A stretch of DNA of 64,000 nucleotides, taken from Rhyacophila brunnea. Its lineage: Eukaryota > Arthropoda > Insecta > Trichoptera > Rhyacophilidae. Of the stretch, positions 43,440-55,281 are shown in pieces. Under the pieces are notes generated by a model. It saw only the letters and a list, made by a program, of their open reading frames with translations. It ran no database searches and was not told the origin of the DNA. The translations under genes were made by a program, and so were the position numbers. The stretch is taken from assembly GCA_022495005.1 (NCBI GenBank), contig JAGYXB010001414.1:1054001-1118000 (forward strand). Reading direction: 5' to 3'. Each line of letters opens with the position of its first letter. Within the stretch, counting starts at the first letter, position 1.

Positions 43440-43802
43440 CACGGTGCATTATACTAGTATTCGGAGGTAGTGGGTATAAATTATCTGATTGTCTGCACAA
43501 TACTCACTAAGTAAGACTAAGTCCGTCAACAAACACAAGAACTGGTTTTTTTATTGATTTATCTTCTAACCACTTATTAAAACCCTTTTTCATGTAAGTA
43601 ATCAAAAAATGTCTGATTTCATCCAACCTGTATCAGGTTTCCCTAATAGCCATTCTTCAGGCATGCTATCAATAACATCTTTAGGAGGCCGTACACAGGG
43701 AAATACAACACACGGATACAAAACCTCACCATTTGCAGAAATTAATAAAAGGACTGTTAGGGTAAGCCGCCCAGTGAATGCACACTTAAGGACTTTGGAC
43801 AA
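43440..43802 (-). pseudogene. pogo-like DDE transposase fragment
   Basis: On the - strand: TLTVLLLISANGEVLYPCVV, FPCVRPPKDVIDSMPEEW and LLGKPDTGWMKSDIF, then after a shift KGFNKWLEDKSIKKPVLVFV, DGL and SEYCADNQIIYTHY. This is the middle of a pogo/Tigger-type transposase, including the second catalytic aspartate in VFVDG. It is cut at the upstream side by GGGTAAGCCGCCCAGT (+ strand from 43760), a sequence also found at the break of the other pogo fragment near 53264. Confidence 0.7.
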
Positions 43803-45441
43803 TTGTAAAATTTCTAAAAAAGTAAGTTACTTACTTATTCTAATAGGTTCTTTTAAAAAATATTGTACTCATCTATAACTTGTGTAGATTTAAATGGATT
43901 TAATAGATATAATGTGCAACACATCTCTGTTTAATAAAAAAATAATATATAAATTAACACAGAAAATCCCAGTAATTGAACACAGAATCTAAAGAATGAA
44001 CCTGAAAAAACCCAGTAAATGAATTCATATTAAACATTTTAAGCATGTATTATTTTACAATTATAACAATATGTAAGTACAATTAATTGTGTATAACTAT
44101 GTTAATACTAATTTTATGGCATTGAAAATGGTTTTTCTTAAAAAATGGGAAAATTTTGAAATTTTTTTAAACATTAAAGTTGCTCATTTATCTGCCGCTA
44201 CATCAAAAAAACTGATATTGTACTGTAAATATTTCTTTTTGTGAAGTAATCATAGATAAAAAAGGTTAAGGTCTACTTTTCAACCATAATACATTAATAA
44301 ATTCTTTGGTCCATTCATTAGATTAAAAATGCTATTTAATGAATTGGTACCGTAGTGTTCAAAAAAAGTATTCAAATCAAAGAGATTGGACTCCTCCCAG
44401 CGGTAGGTACCAGAGGCAGCACACAAATGTCAGTGTGTACTCGTTTTGTGAGACAAAGTTGTATTTCTCTGAAATTAGGTACACTTTGCTGCAAATGGGC
44501 CATACTCGGACATACAAACGCCCCACTGAGTATTTTTTTTATCAACACAAGCTTACAACCAATTTATGATAAACGTATTTTCATTATAAAAAGTTCCCGC
44601 AATAAAAACTTTATTTGGATTCAGGGTAAGAAAGAATAATGCAAAAGGAAGTAAGTATTTTATTTTTAATAACACAAAAAACACAATATTTTGAAAAATT
44701 AAACATAAATCAGTTAATAGCAAATGGTTAAATATTGGAATAAGAAACATGATCTTATTTTTACATATTGTTCTATATAAAATAGCATAGCATTATTGTT
44801 TAGATAAAACGGTTAAATAAAAAACACAAATGATTACAGTTAATTACAAACAAAAAAAAAGTTTATTATATTAAGTACTTACCTATTTACACATGTGTAT
44901 TTTAAAAATATTTTATGAAATAAAAATATAACATGGGTTCGTGTTTGACATATTGTGTATAAAATTACTTGTTTATATAAACCTATTAGACACAAAATAC
45001 AGGTAGGTATGTTGAAAATTTGATTATATAGTTAATTACAATATTTTATCTATTTAACATAATATCATTATCAGAGAAGCCCTGCATATATAATATGAAT
45101 TCATACAAAAAAATCGATTATTTAAAACGAAAATGTTTTTATTTGAAATATAATGTATGAAAGTCAGCGTTGAGAAAATAATATTTTGAAAAACTATTGA
45201 TTCCTACGTATAATTAATCTATTAAAATATTTGTCTAATATGGTTGATTGGTTGCTCTGCATTTTTCGCTAAATGATGATATCTTTTGATGATATCTTTA
45301 TCTGATCACTTTCCAAGAAATGCTTCCCAAACAGTAATGAATATTTAGATGGCACCCAGCTCTCCCGCCCGACTGCATCAATCCACAATTTCCGAAGAAC
45401 TTCAATCTTTGGAAATCTGAAATAATTTAATTTATATAACA
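43803..45441. other. Intergenic DNA, nothing recognised
   Basis: Very AT-rich. Two overlapping frames at 44339-44639 (+) have no family resemblance. Confidence 0.45.
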
Positions 45442-46016
45442 CTAGCTGACCCGGCGAACTTCGTACCGCCTCTGAATCAAGAAATCTTGTGTTAACTTAT
45501 TAGCTGAATTTAATTAAGTTTTTATGAATACTCAAAATTAATTAAGTTCAATAAATGTGCAAAAATCAAATCAAAATGAAAAGCATTTTAATTACATTGA
45601 AATGAATGTACTTCGTGTGGCAGCAAGGCATTTGTTTTATTGAAGCGAATAGATATGATTCGCGTAGCATTGTTACACTACTTTCTGTTAAAATATTTGG
45701 TGGATGGGTTGCACTCGGGTCGATTCCCTTCATTGAAGTAACTTGTGCTATACGGCATTTTTCGTTTTGTTGTCAAGTGCGAGAACGAACAAAGTGGATG
45801 GTGATCATGCTACGTACAATTGACCGTGAGCGAAACATTCATTTTCTAGATTCAGGCCACAAACACTCAAGGATCGGCCTTGTGATTTGTTGATTGTGGT
45901 TAGCAATGATGTTCGGGAACACTTTGTTGATGAGGTCATCCTTCGTTGAGACGAAATTGCAAAAATTCAGCGGAAACGAAATCTATCCATTCGATTCGTC
46001 GACAGGAACACGGCCG

Positions 46017-47323
46017 TTACCGATAGTCAGCAATTGCTTGGAGAAATCTTCGGCAGATGGATCGTTTAGCAATGCAACGCATGTTTGTCGTCAGCTGAAG
46101 TTTCTTCACATAGCGCCACAGAGTCGATGATTTGAGGCAAGGGTTTATTTCATCGGCAGCGGTCGATCTTGGAATGACTGGTAGTGTTTGGCGGAAAACG
46201 CCAGATAGTAGAATCATTGCGCCTCCAAAACATCTTGATCGCAGATCTTTCATAGTTCGATTGAGTGCTTCCAATGCGCGTTTGTGCGCCATTATGCACT
46301 CATACCAGGTGATGATTTTACTTGCTTCCAAACCTTTGGCCATTGCTGAATGTTTCGCAATGTTGCATGTCGGTTTTTGAGTCGTTTGAAGGTTTATCGG
46401 CAATTTCAACGCTGAATGAGCCGTTCAGCATCCTCCTAGCAACGTGGCCGAAATCCCGGAAGAAGCAACTCCTACATCTATTTCGGATCTCGCACAAACA
46501 GTGGCGAAATCATGAACATGAGGAATGTCTTCCCAGTTCTACCGGGCGCATCGAGGAAAAATAAGCCACCATTTTCATCATCAATTGCCTTCATTAACGT
46601 ATCGTACACTTCCTTCTGTTGGGGGTTCAACAGTGGTACATTCGTTCGAACTGATTGGTTCAATGCATCTCAATCATATTCATGTTCACGTTCCAATTCT
46701 CGATTGAAAGCGTCGTTCATTCCACGATGTGGCGTTGGCATTCCTAACTTGACTAACAAACTGCCGCACATGAGGAAACACATGTCTTCGATCAAAAGCA
46801 AAGCCTGGTTATGTATCTACTCATTCACCCCGAGATCGGGATTCCCTGAACTGACACGAATTCAATGTAAAATGTCTTCTGACATGTCATCCTTGTACTT
46901 GTTTCACAGTTCAGGTGGATTCGATGGGAAGCATGTCGAAATAATGATAGCAAATAATGTACGTGTCTGACTTGGAGATGCAGAAACAATAATTACTTCA
47001 GCGATTGTCATGTCCCAATGAGTATCGTTTTCAAGTAAATTGAGCCGTTGACATGCAGCACGAAATATTGGGCACACTATACCATTGACAGTTTGAAGTG
47101 ATTCAAATGATGTCGGCCCACGAACATTCACCGGCAGCAACCGCAAGTAGAAGCATTCGTCATTCTTCGGATGAACTGTGTAAATGCGACCAAGAGCATC
47201 AGCAAAACGCACATCCGTATGATCAGGAACTGCATCGCCTTGCTTCCGACATTTAAAATTTCTTCGATGAAGCGTTCCAAGTATAATAACGTGACATCTC
47301 AGAGTAGAGCCACGTTCGTGCAA
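46017..47323 (-). pseudogene. Helitron helicase (Pif1-type) remnant
   Basis: Three frames in order on the - strand. The first (47323-46904) reads DALGRIYTVHPKNDECFYLR and AIIISTCFPSNPPEL, linking Rep to helicase. The second (46663-46478) reads LNPQQKEVYDTLMKAIDDEN and FFLDAPGRTGKTF, where the Walker A loop GGTGKT has become GRTGKT. The third (46409-46017) reads MAHKRALEALNRTMKDLR, FGGAMILLSGVFRQTLPVIP (usual GDFRQ now GVFRQ) and SSTLWRYVKKLQLTTNMR. Frame breaks plus altered motifs I and Q-like residues mean the ATPase is dead. The C-terminal third is not clearly recognisable. Confidence 0.85.
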
Positions 47324-47567
47324 ACGGATCGCTTTGGCAAATCGAAAAGAAACTGGTCAATGTTGTCGCTGGAGGTGTTTCAGCACGTTCAACAACATTC
47401 TATGCGTTGAAATAAATTCGTTGACCATTCTCCAGATGCACCGCCAAATGTACAACGGTGTGATGACGTTCATGAATGGGGAATGAGAAAATACGCCAAA
47501 TCGCTTCGTTGCAGCTCACATATCGACTAACTTGATAGTGCATGATTTAATCGTTGGTGTTGGGAGT

Positions 47568-48538
47568 TTAAACACCAAAAACCGCCATATCGCTGCCTTT
47601 GGTGACATATTTGCAGATGTATTTGATGGACTTCACTGAATTGCAATACTTCACGTTGCAATGCGCCTTGAATGTTTTGGAAAGAAGTGAAAAATACGGA
47701 ACAATCCAAGTGTTGTCGACCACGATATTGTTTCCTTTCACTTTCGTTGTGATAGTTCTACCGTTATCATCGGGTGATCGACGCCGATATAGTGGATAAC
47801 CATCGTTCCCAATGATAGTCTCCGCCGTCAAATTTTGTGGATAACGCTTGTAACACTTGCTGTCGACCATGCACGGTGATTGGGAGTTGATGGCGCCACA
47901 CGGTCCGTGAATCATGTTAGTAATTACAACATCATGCAGGTCTGGATCGGTTTCGGGATCAGGAACCTCGTCACATATGATGTCATCTATTTGGTCTGGT
48001 CGAATTCTTTCAACTAACCAAATAAGAATGTGTGCATGCGGTAAGCCTCGTTTTTGCCATTCAATCAAATACATCCAGCATCGAGTATCCCCAAAGACGC
48101 GATGGTTAACAATGTAGTTCATCAGCGACAGGATTTTTTGTTTGAAGACACGTGCGGTGATGTCGTGCTGATCATTTGATGTTTGTCCGGGGACAGCAAT
48201 TGAACAATTTCTATCCATTTCGGATTGCATGTAAAGGGGATGAATAGATCTGGACGACCGTAATGACGAACATAATATTATGTCATTGCATATTGCGCAT
48301 ATTCATGCATATGACGCGGGCTGCCAATGTACGTTGCCAGTAGAATAGTCAATCGACCAACATTAGCTGCATGTCCTTCGGTGCTGATTGTATCGCGTAA
48401 ATGAATATACTCCTCCGAACGCAGTTTGGGTTGGTTCAACCGAATGAAAGTGAAGCGCTCCGTCTCGATTTTGACGTACAAAACGAACAACAAACGACGA
48501 AAAAATGACGCACAAAAAAAATCATCAAAATCAGTCAA
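47568..48538 (-). pseudogene. Helitron Rep (HUH nuclease) remnant
   Basis: The N-terminal piece at 48538-48278 reads FTFIRLNQPKLRSEEYIHLR. The long piece at 48230-47568 has the HUH motif in WQKRGLPHAHILIWL and the metal/DNA-binding KCYKRYPQ region. The two catalytic tyrosines lie in SIKYICKYVTKG with the usual Y-x3-Y spacing. Rep nicks the Helitron ends and joins DNA in rolling-circle-like transposition. Active-site residues survive in a 220-residue frame, but the protein is split from its N-terminus and from the helicase. Confidence 0.85.
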
Positions 48539-49133
48539 TCAGTTCTCGAGATATCATCAAAAAAGCCGCTCCATACGAAATGTAGGAGAAAATGAATTTT
48601 CTTCACAATTTTTTCCCGTGATTTTTTCGATGTTTTAATAGTTATTCTGCTATTCGGGCGGAGACAAATCCAACAAATCAATGATCATAAAAATCGGTCC
48701 AGCCGTTCTTGAGTTATAAATGGTGTAACTCGTATCGTTTTCAAGCAAATTGAGCTATTGACATGAAGCACGAAATGTTGGGCACACTACACCATTGACA
48801 GTTAGACATTTCGACTATCATTCTTTCTTTTGTTTGTTTGTTTATTGTTTCTGTCATGTATCAGAGAAGGCGTTGTATATCTACGGATTTAAATTTTTTG
48901 TGATTTTCTTTTATTTTAGAATGCGCGAGGTTCATTGTTCAAAATGTCAAAATGTATGAGAAAATTAATTTTCTTCATAATTAATTTTTTGCGTGATTTA
49001 TCTGATGTTTTAATAGTTATTCTGCTATTCGGGGCGGAGACAAATCCAACAAATCAAAGATCATAAAAATCGGTCCAGCCGTTCTTGAGTTATAAATGGT
49101 GTAACTAATCCGACTTTGTTTTATATATATAGA

Positions 49134-49439
49134 TTATAAAATCGCTACATATACTCTATTACATACTTCATATAAATACAATTTTTTGTTTGATATTCTA
49201 AATATATTTAACTCTGAAATGAACTTGAAGAGCAGCTACAGAATACCAACATTACCAACTGTCTTTCTCCGATTCGTATTTTTTAGTACATAAATGATGG
49301 CGTGTTCCCTCTCCAGTCTTCAATTTCTTTGGTTCAAATACTAGCTATATAAGCTTCATAAAACATTAAATACATACATAATATCGACATTGCAATTATA
49401 TATTATAATCATTCCAGGCTATAATAATAAATAAATAAA
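49134..49439. other. Short AT-rich gap between Helitron and RTE LINE
   Basis: No feature recognised. Confidence 0.45.
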
Positions 49440-52400
49440 TTATGACTAATCTAGAGAATAAACACACCGTTTATTAATTGGGGGGTTAAGTAGGCCTGCA
49501 GAGGTAGTACCTTTGTTCTGAGTAAACCAGACACTGGTCCTCGCTGTCCTACAAGGCAAGTGGATGCGTAATATAGATCTAAAAGAGATCATTAGCCTCT
49601 CCCTTACCGAGACCGTCTGTGCGTGGTGCCAGCACCACATCCTCCTAGAGGTGACCCTGGTATCGCAGTACACAGCGGATCTAGACTGGGAGGTCAATAA
49701 ATATCCCTGGTATTGGGCAGCAGCAATTACCAGTACTGATGTAAGGTGGAAAGGATGGACTTCGGTACAGCTTACATTTAGATAACTGAAGGCACGGTCG
49801 CAACGGCTTTAATGGCTTTGACACTGCGATGTGGAAAGCAACGGGAAACTACCACATTAACTAATCATCATGACTGGAAAATCAAATTGCATGGCCCTCA
49901 GTCCCCGGCAGGCCTTAAATGGTTAGAGGGTGCTAAGAATCCCCGGGCCGGCTATGAAGATTGCGACCTGGAATGTGCGAACTATGTTTAAAAGTGGAAA
50001 ATTGCAACGTTATAATGGAAATGAATCGGTTAAAATTAGACATCCTTGGTATCAGTGAAGTGAAGTGGAAGGGAAACGGCAGATTTTAAACTGACAACGG
50101 CACCTTGTATTAGTCGGGAAATGATGATAACCACCATCGAAATGGAGTGGGTATCATAGTGACCGATAAAATTAACAGATCGGTCAATAGTTTTGTTCCC
50201 TACTCTGATAGAATAATGCTATTACAACTCAAATCATGGATAGGTAATGTTAATAATATAATACAGGTGTACGCTCCAACTGACGACAAAGATGACGATG
50301 TTATAGAAGAATTCTATCAACAGATAAATGAAATTCTAAAATCGACGAAAGATAATGAAGTTACCTTAATTATAGGAGATTTCAACGCAAAGATTGTTAA
50401 AGGTAAAAGTGGAGAGTTAGTAGGAGAATTTGGTCTAGGACAAAGAAATGATCGAGGAGAAAGATTACTACAATATTGCCAGGAAGAGAGAATGGTTGTT
50501 TGTAACACATTATTCAAACTTCCAGCAAGGCGATTGTATACATGGAAATCCCCACAAGATGATGGCAATAACATTGTAAGAAATCAAATAGACTATAATT
50601 ATATTAATTCGCAATCGTTACAGAAATAGCGTAACATCTACTAAAACTTATCCAGGTACTGACATCTCATCTGATCACAATCCTGTTGTAGCTACAGCAA
50701 AAATTAGATTAAAAAGATTACTGAGGGAACCACGCGCAACCCAACGTGTTGACATTAATCAACTGAAGGATCCCGAAGTCAAACGACAAGTAAAAAGTGC
50801 ACTGAACACAGAAATAGAACAAATAAAAACTTCAGTCATTACATCCTCTGACATAACAGACAAGTGGGACAGGATAAAAAATGTGTTCTCCTCCATATCT
50901 AATAATCAATTAGAATATAAAAGAACAGCTAAGAAGCAAAAATGGATGACAGATGAGATTCTGTCTTTAATGGACGAAAGAAGAAAATGGAAAAATAAAA
51001 ATGAAACTCAATATAGGAGAATTCATAATACCATAAAAAGTAAAATTCGTACAGCTAAAGAAGAATGGATGTCCGACCAATGCAAAGAAATTGAAAATCT
51101 CCAACGAAAATACGATTCCTTTAATATGAACAAGAAGATAAAGGAAACATTGGGAATTACGAAAGGAACCTCATCAACTATCTTGAGAAGATGGGCATAT
51201 TATATTAGATATAGAAAAGAAGCTGACTCGTTGGAAGACATATAATGAAAATCTGTTTGATGATGATAGGGGACCTATTGGCTATACTTTTAATGAATGT
51301 GAACAAGCCCCATGCATAAATAGGGCAGAAATAATAAACGCAATACGAAATTCTAAAAATGGTAAAGCTGTCGGCCCTGATAATATTTACAACGAAATGA
51401 TAAAATTATTAGAAGAAGATCAATTAGAAATTCTCGTTGATTTGTTTAATAAAATTTACGAAACGGGCATAATTCCCGATGATTGGTTGAAATCGACATT
51501 CATCACTCTACCAAAAAAGGCGAATGCAAAGGAGTGCAGCGAGTTTAGAACAATAAGTTTGATGAGCCACATGTTAAAAGTCTTATTAAAAATCATCCAT
51601 AATAGGATTTTTCGAAAATGCGAAGAAGACATGGATGACACACAATTTGGCTTCAGAAGTGGTTTGAGCACTCGCAAAGCACTCTTCAGCTTGAATGTTC
51701 TAGTGCAAAGATGCCTAGATGTTAATGTTGATGTTTATATGTGTTTCATCGATTACGAGAAAGCATTCGATACTGTTAGACATCCTAAACTTCTCGAACT
51801 CTTACAGGAGAAAGGCATCGATGCAAGAGACATTCAACTGATAGCTAACTTATATTGGAATCAAACAGCGAATATAAAGATTGAAAACGAAATCAGTGGA
51901 GAGGTAAAAATTCGTCGCGGTGTAATACAGGGTTGTATATTGTCACCTTTGCTATTTAACGTGTACTCGGAAGCTATTTTCAAGGAAGCCTTACAAGGTG
52001 AATCGGTGGGTATTATGTTTAATGGCAAACATATTAACAATATACGATATGCCGATGATACTGTGCTGATTGCTGATAGTTTAAAGAGTTTACATCAACT
52101 GGTAGAAAAGGTTAATGAGGTCAGTAATTCTTATGGTTTAAAAATGAACCTCAAGAAAACAAAACTATTACTAGTATCAAAAACAGCGACACCAGACACC
52201 AACACAAATTTTGTCATTAACAGCGAACCAATCGAACGTGTGACCCATTATAAATATTTAGGTACATGGGTCAATGAGAAATGGGACCAGTCTCAGGAAA
52301 TAAAAACTAGAATTGAGATCGCAAGGAGCGCCTTTCTCAAAATGAGACGCCTCCTTAGCAATCGAGATCTTAACCTAGGTCTGAGACTGCGTATGGTACG

Positions 52401-52836
52401 TTGTTATGTGCTCTCAAATCTTTTCTATGGTATGGAAGTATGGATGCTAAACCAAGAGATGTCACGGAGACTTGAAGCTTTCGAGATGTGGCTGTATAGA
52501 TGCATCCTCAAAATTCCTTGGACTGACCGGGTGACAAATGTTGAAGTTCTCAATCGAATGGGGAAGGACCGAGAAGTTCTACGTAGTATCAAAACCAGGA
52601 AACTACAATACCTCGGCCACATTATGAGAGGACAAAATACAGCATTCCCCAACTTGTCATTCAAGGAAAGATCAATGGGAAGCGTAGCAGAGGACGGCGC
52701 CGCATTTCGTGGCTTAAGAACCTCCGTGATTGGTACGAGTGCAGCTCCACCGAACTGTTCCGGGTAGCAGACGACAAATATAAGATCGCCTTGATGGCGG
52801 CCGACCTCCGCTAGGGGATGGCACAATAAGAAGAAT
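49440..52836 (+). mobile_element. RTE-type LINE, nearly full length
   Basis: A 5' untranslated part of roughly 500 bases, including GTGGAAAGCAACGGGAAACT and TACCACATTAACTAATCAT, precedes an apurinic-type endonuclease/RT frame. The element ends with GGCACAATAAGAAGAATAA, a short purine-rich tail as in RTE elements rather than poly(A). The left boundary is approximate. Confidence 0.75.
49954..52814 (+). pseudogene. RTE endonuclease-reverse transcriptase, frameshifted
   Basis: Starts MKIATWNVRTMFKSGKLQ. The endonuclease continues LKLDILGISEVKWKG, GVGIIVTDKI, IIQVYAPTDD, LIIGDFNAKI and, after a shift near 50600, DISSDHNPVVATAK. A basic linker runs to about 51180, then another shift leads to NRAEIINAIRNSKNGKAVGP and the 456-residue RT frame (51397-52767). 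That frame holds motif A FIDYEKAFDTV, RRGVIQGCILSPLLFNVYSE and the catalytic YADDTVL. The tail TRKLQYLGHIMRG continues in a shifted frame as INGKRSRGRRRISWLKNL to the stop at 52812-52814. All catalytic residues are present. About four breaks and a stop near 50090 inactivate it. Confidence 0.87.
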
Positions 52837-53220
52837 AATTAATTGGATTAACCTCCATTAGAAATACCACTTAATGAACACTCATATTTAACGTTACGGC
52901 ACAAAAAACATACAAATAAAAGGATATCTTACCTTTATAATCTTCAGTTACTTCAGTAAAATCAATAATTGGGTAATATTTGCAGGGAAAAGGGTTAAAA
53001 AGTTACAATGAAAATTTCGGGCTACGCACACTCCTTAGTACAGCTAGGAACAAAACTTCATGACCAAAAAAGTTGACCGAATATCAGCCCACCTCCTTGG
53101 CAAGTGAGGCAGGAGGGGGGTTTTAATGTTGTTTTCATAAGGATATAAGTATTCCCAACGTAAAAAAATCCCTACTTCAGAAAAATATCACCCATTCTTA
53201 TGATTTTCAAATACTCGAGT
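52837..53220. other. Intergenic DNA, nothing recognised
   Basis: No coding feature. It contains a CCACCTCCTTGGCAAGTGAGG segment near 53089 of unknown origin. Confidence 0.45.
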
Positions 53221-53899
53221 TTTGTTCATTCACTGGGGGGCGTTCATTTACTGGGCGGCTTACCCTATAGCTTCTTTTTCTTTGTCTTTAATTATTTGGA
53301 AAACATTTTTGTACCCTCTTGGTTGGTATCACTTTTCCAGTTTTAGGACAAAGAATGAAACTAGTTTCGTCTCAATTGAAAATGCGGCTCATCATGCGGG
53401 TCATCAAGAATATTTTCGGCCCCTGTTGCTGAAGATATAATTGTAGGTTTTGAAATCATTTTCGAATTGATTCCTCAGTGATTATCGCTCTGCCTTTTGA
53501 TATATCTTCATGAGTTCTATAAGCCACTTCTGGATGTCGCTTTAAAAATAATTTATACCACTTCTTTCCCGGGGTGAGTCTTTAAATCGAGTATTTCTAC
53601 AATCTTCTATAAGTGTGTTCCGTACTGTATTTAATAAGTCATGTATTTTAAAGGGAATCCACATTTGTCATGTTTAAACACCATTCAACAATAGCATTCT
53701 CTTCTTCTTTCGTCAATATAGTATCTGGACCCATCTTTCGTGGACCTTCAGGTAGTCTTTCGTGAAGCCTATCCTGAAAGGTTCCTCGTGGAACTTGATA
53801 TCTTCTGCTGGCTTCGCGAATTTTCATACCCTCTCGTATTGCGACCATAGCGGCTATAAGTTTGCTCTCCTCGTATCCATGAATTGGCTTCTTGGACAT
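53221..53899 (-). pseudogene. pogo/Tigger-like transposase, N-terminal half
   Basis: Starts MSKKPIHGYEESKLIAAMVA with a psq/CENP-B-type helix-turn-helix (IREASRRYQVPRGTFQDRL), then KEEENAIVEWCLNM. After a shift near 53650 it reads IHDLLNTVRNTLIEDCRNTR, KKWYKLFLKRHPEVAYRT and HEDISKGRAIITEESIRK, then a stop. The first catalytic aspartate region follows as RIFN-stop-DETSFILCPKTGK. The reading ends near 53264 at GGGTAAGCCGCCCAGT (- strand), followed by a second CCCCAGTGAATG unit. It is truncated before the second and third catalytic residues. The family binds DNA through the helix-turn-helix domain, and this copy could at most encode an 83-residue DNA-binding fragment. Confidence 0.75.
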
Positions 53900-54000
53900 T
53901 GTGGTTTTCTAAAATATAATATATTCAATAAATATAAGTGTTGTAAGAAAAATCATCACATAAATACCTAGCAAGGTAGCGTAAATAACGATAAAATAAA

Positions 54001-54660
54001 TAGTGGCTGAGCAATAGTGTCAATATAACCAATACTCAGCCGCACGACTACTGTGGCTGTACTGTGGCTGACTACTGGTTTAACTTCAATAAAACGATGA
54101 ATTTTTTATTTAATATGAATCACAATAGGATTGACTTGTTGATACTGAAATTTGAATGAAAAATACGATTTCATACATATTTCCAATAGTCAGCCAGATC
54201 TGGCTGACTTCTAGCTTCACTCATAAATTTTGCAACCCAGCAGTCAGCCCACTTAGTTTTCATGGAATAAGCGAAAAATGAAACCCTAATACATTTTATT
54301 TGCTTAATAACATTATAATTAAGTTTAAAAAGACATCAAAATCCATTATGATACAATAGCAGTTAGTATAGCTCACCTGAAATGTGGTGATTCTTCCTAA
54401 CAAAAAAGTTATTTACTGTGACACGTGCAGACTGGTTTGCGACCTGATAATGACGGAGGTGAGTGAGGCTGACTGTTGGATTATGATTCTGCTTGAGTAT
54501 TACAAGTTTATATGAATAACCAATCAGAAAGTGGCTAATTTTAGTAACAATAACACAGTGGATAGGTACATCATCACATCAACACATTCTTATTTATAAG
54601 CAAAAATGTGTGGACATGGCTGACTAATGGATAAGGCTGACTTTAGGCGACTTTACCATA
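54001..54660. repeat. GGCTGACT motif cluster
   Basis: Seven exact GGCTGACT/AGTCAGCC octamers occur in about 600 bases: forward at 54066, 54202, 54467, 54618 and 54635, and reverse at 54188 and 54242. Related TGGCTGAG, CTCAGCCG and GTGGCTGT variants occur at 54004-54059. The pair at 54188 and 54202 is a near-palindrome around AGATCT. They begin about 100 bases upstream of the pogo-like ORF and could be subterminal transposase-binding sites, though that is inference. Confidence 0.6.
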
Positions 54661-55281
54661 CCTAGTTATTAAATAAACATAAAAGTAATTGATTAGAACG
54701 GCATTTCGAGATCCTTATGGGCGGCGCTTTGCCTAAGTAGGAGCGTCATTGGGTAGATAGACTGCGGCAAGTTTCGTGAAACGTAGCCGTTTCGAGAACT
54801 ACAATAGGTACTGGCAATCCTTCATAATATATCGCAGCGCCACGACGGCGCCATGACGGCCAACTTATGATTTTCGCACTCTATATCAGAAAAAATTACA
54901 TGACATTTTGAAAAGTGACAATATTACATTTATATAGGTAGAAGAAAATGGCCAATAAAAATTTCATATTTTATTTCAAAATTTCCCACCATTTCAGCGT
55001 CATCTACCAACGCCCAAATATCTCAATTATTTTGTAGATTTCTGTTTTGCACATTATGACATTTCACGTTGGACCACTAGAGAGTGCAAAGATCGCGTTT
55101 TGAATACTTTGTTTTGACGTTCGGTTCAGCTGAGTTTGTGCAGAGCAGTAATAATACGATTGACACATTTACTGATAACAAAATCATCATCTAAATACAA
55201 TACAATCAACAGTGAAATGCATATGAATACAATGACAGTTGTTTTATTTGTTATAAATAACCGGTAATATTAGTTTTTAAA
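54661..55281 (+). promoter_or_regulatory. Region upstream of the TBC1D9-like gene
   Basis: This 620-base region must hold the promoter and 5' untranslated part of the gene beginning at 55282. No core element could be identified with confidence. A GGCGCC/CGACGGCGCC-rich patch lies near 54834-54860. Confidence 0.35.

Larger units (their letters stand above)
45442..49133 (-). mobile_element. Helitron with Rep/helicase remains and both ends
   Basis: Read on the - strand it begins A|TCTATATATATAAAACAAAG at 49133. It ends ...GAAGTTCGCCGGGTCAGCTAG at 45442 followed by T, satisfying the TC...CTAG and A/T insertion rules, with a GGCG...CGCC 3' hairpin. Rep lies upstream of helicase. The 5' roughly 150 bases are repeated internally (48957-49108 and 48585-48732). 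A 72-base piece at 48733-48805 repeats coding sequence at 47021-47092. The coding part has many frame breaks. Confidence 0.88.

Noticed and set aside
44339..44639. Two overlapping frames of 76 and 94 residues
   Set aside because: No family resemblance, no splice context, and AT-rich surroundings.
49564..49785. 73-residue frame just upstream of the RTE ORF
   Set aside because: A faint resemblance to an RNase H C-terminus could not be substantiated. It lies in the 5' untranslated part of the RTE element.
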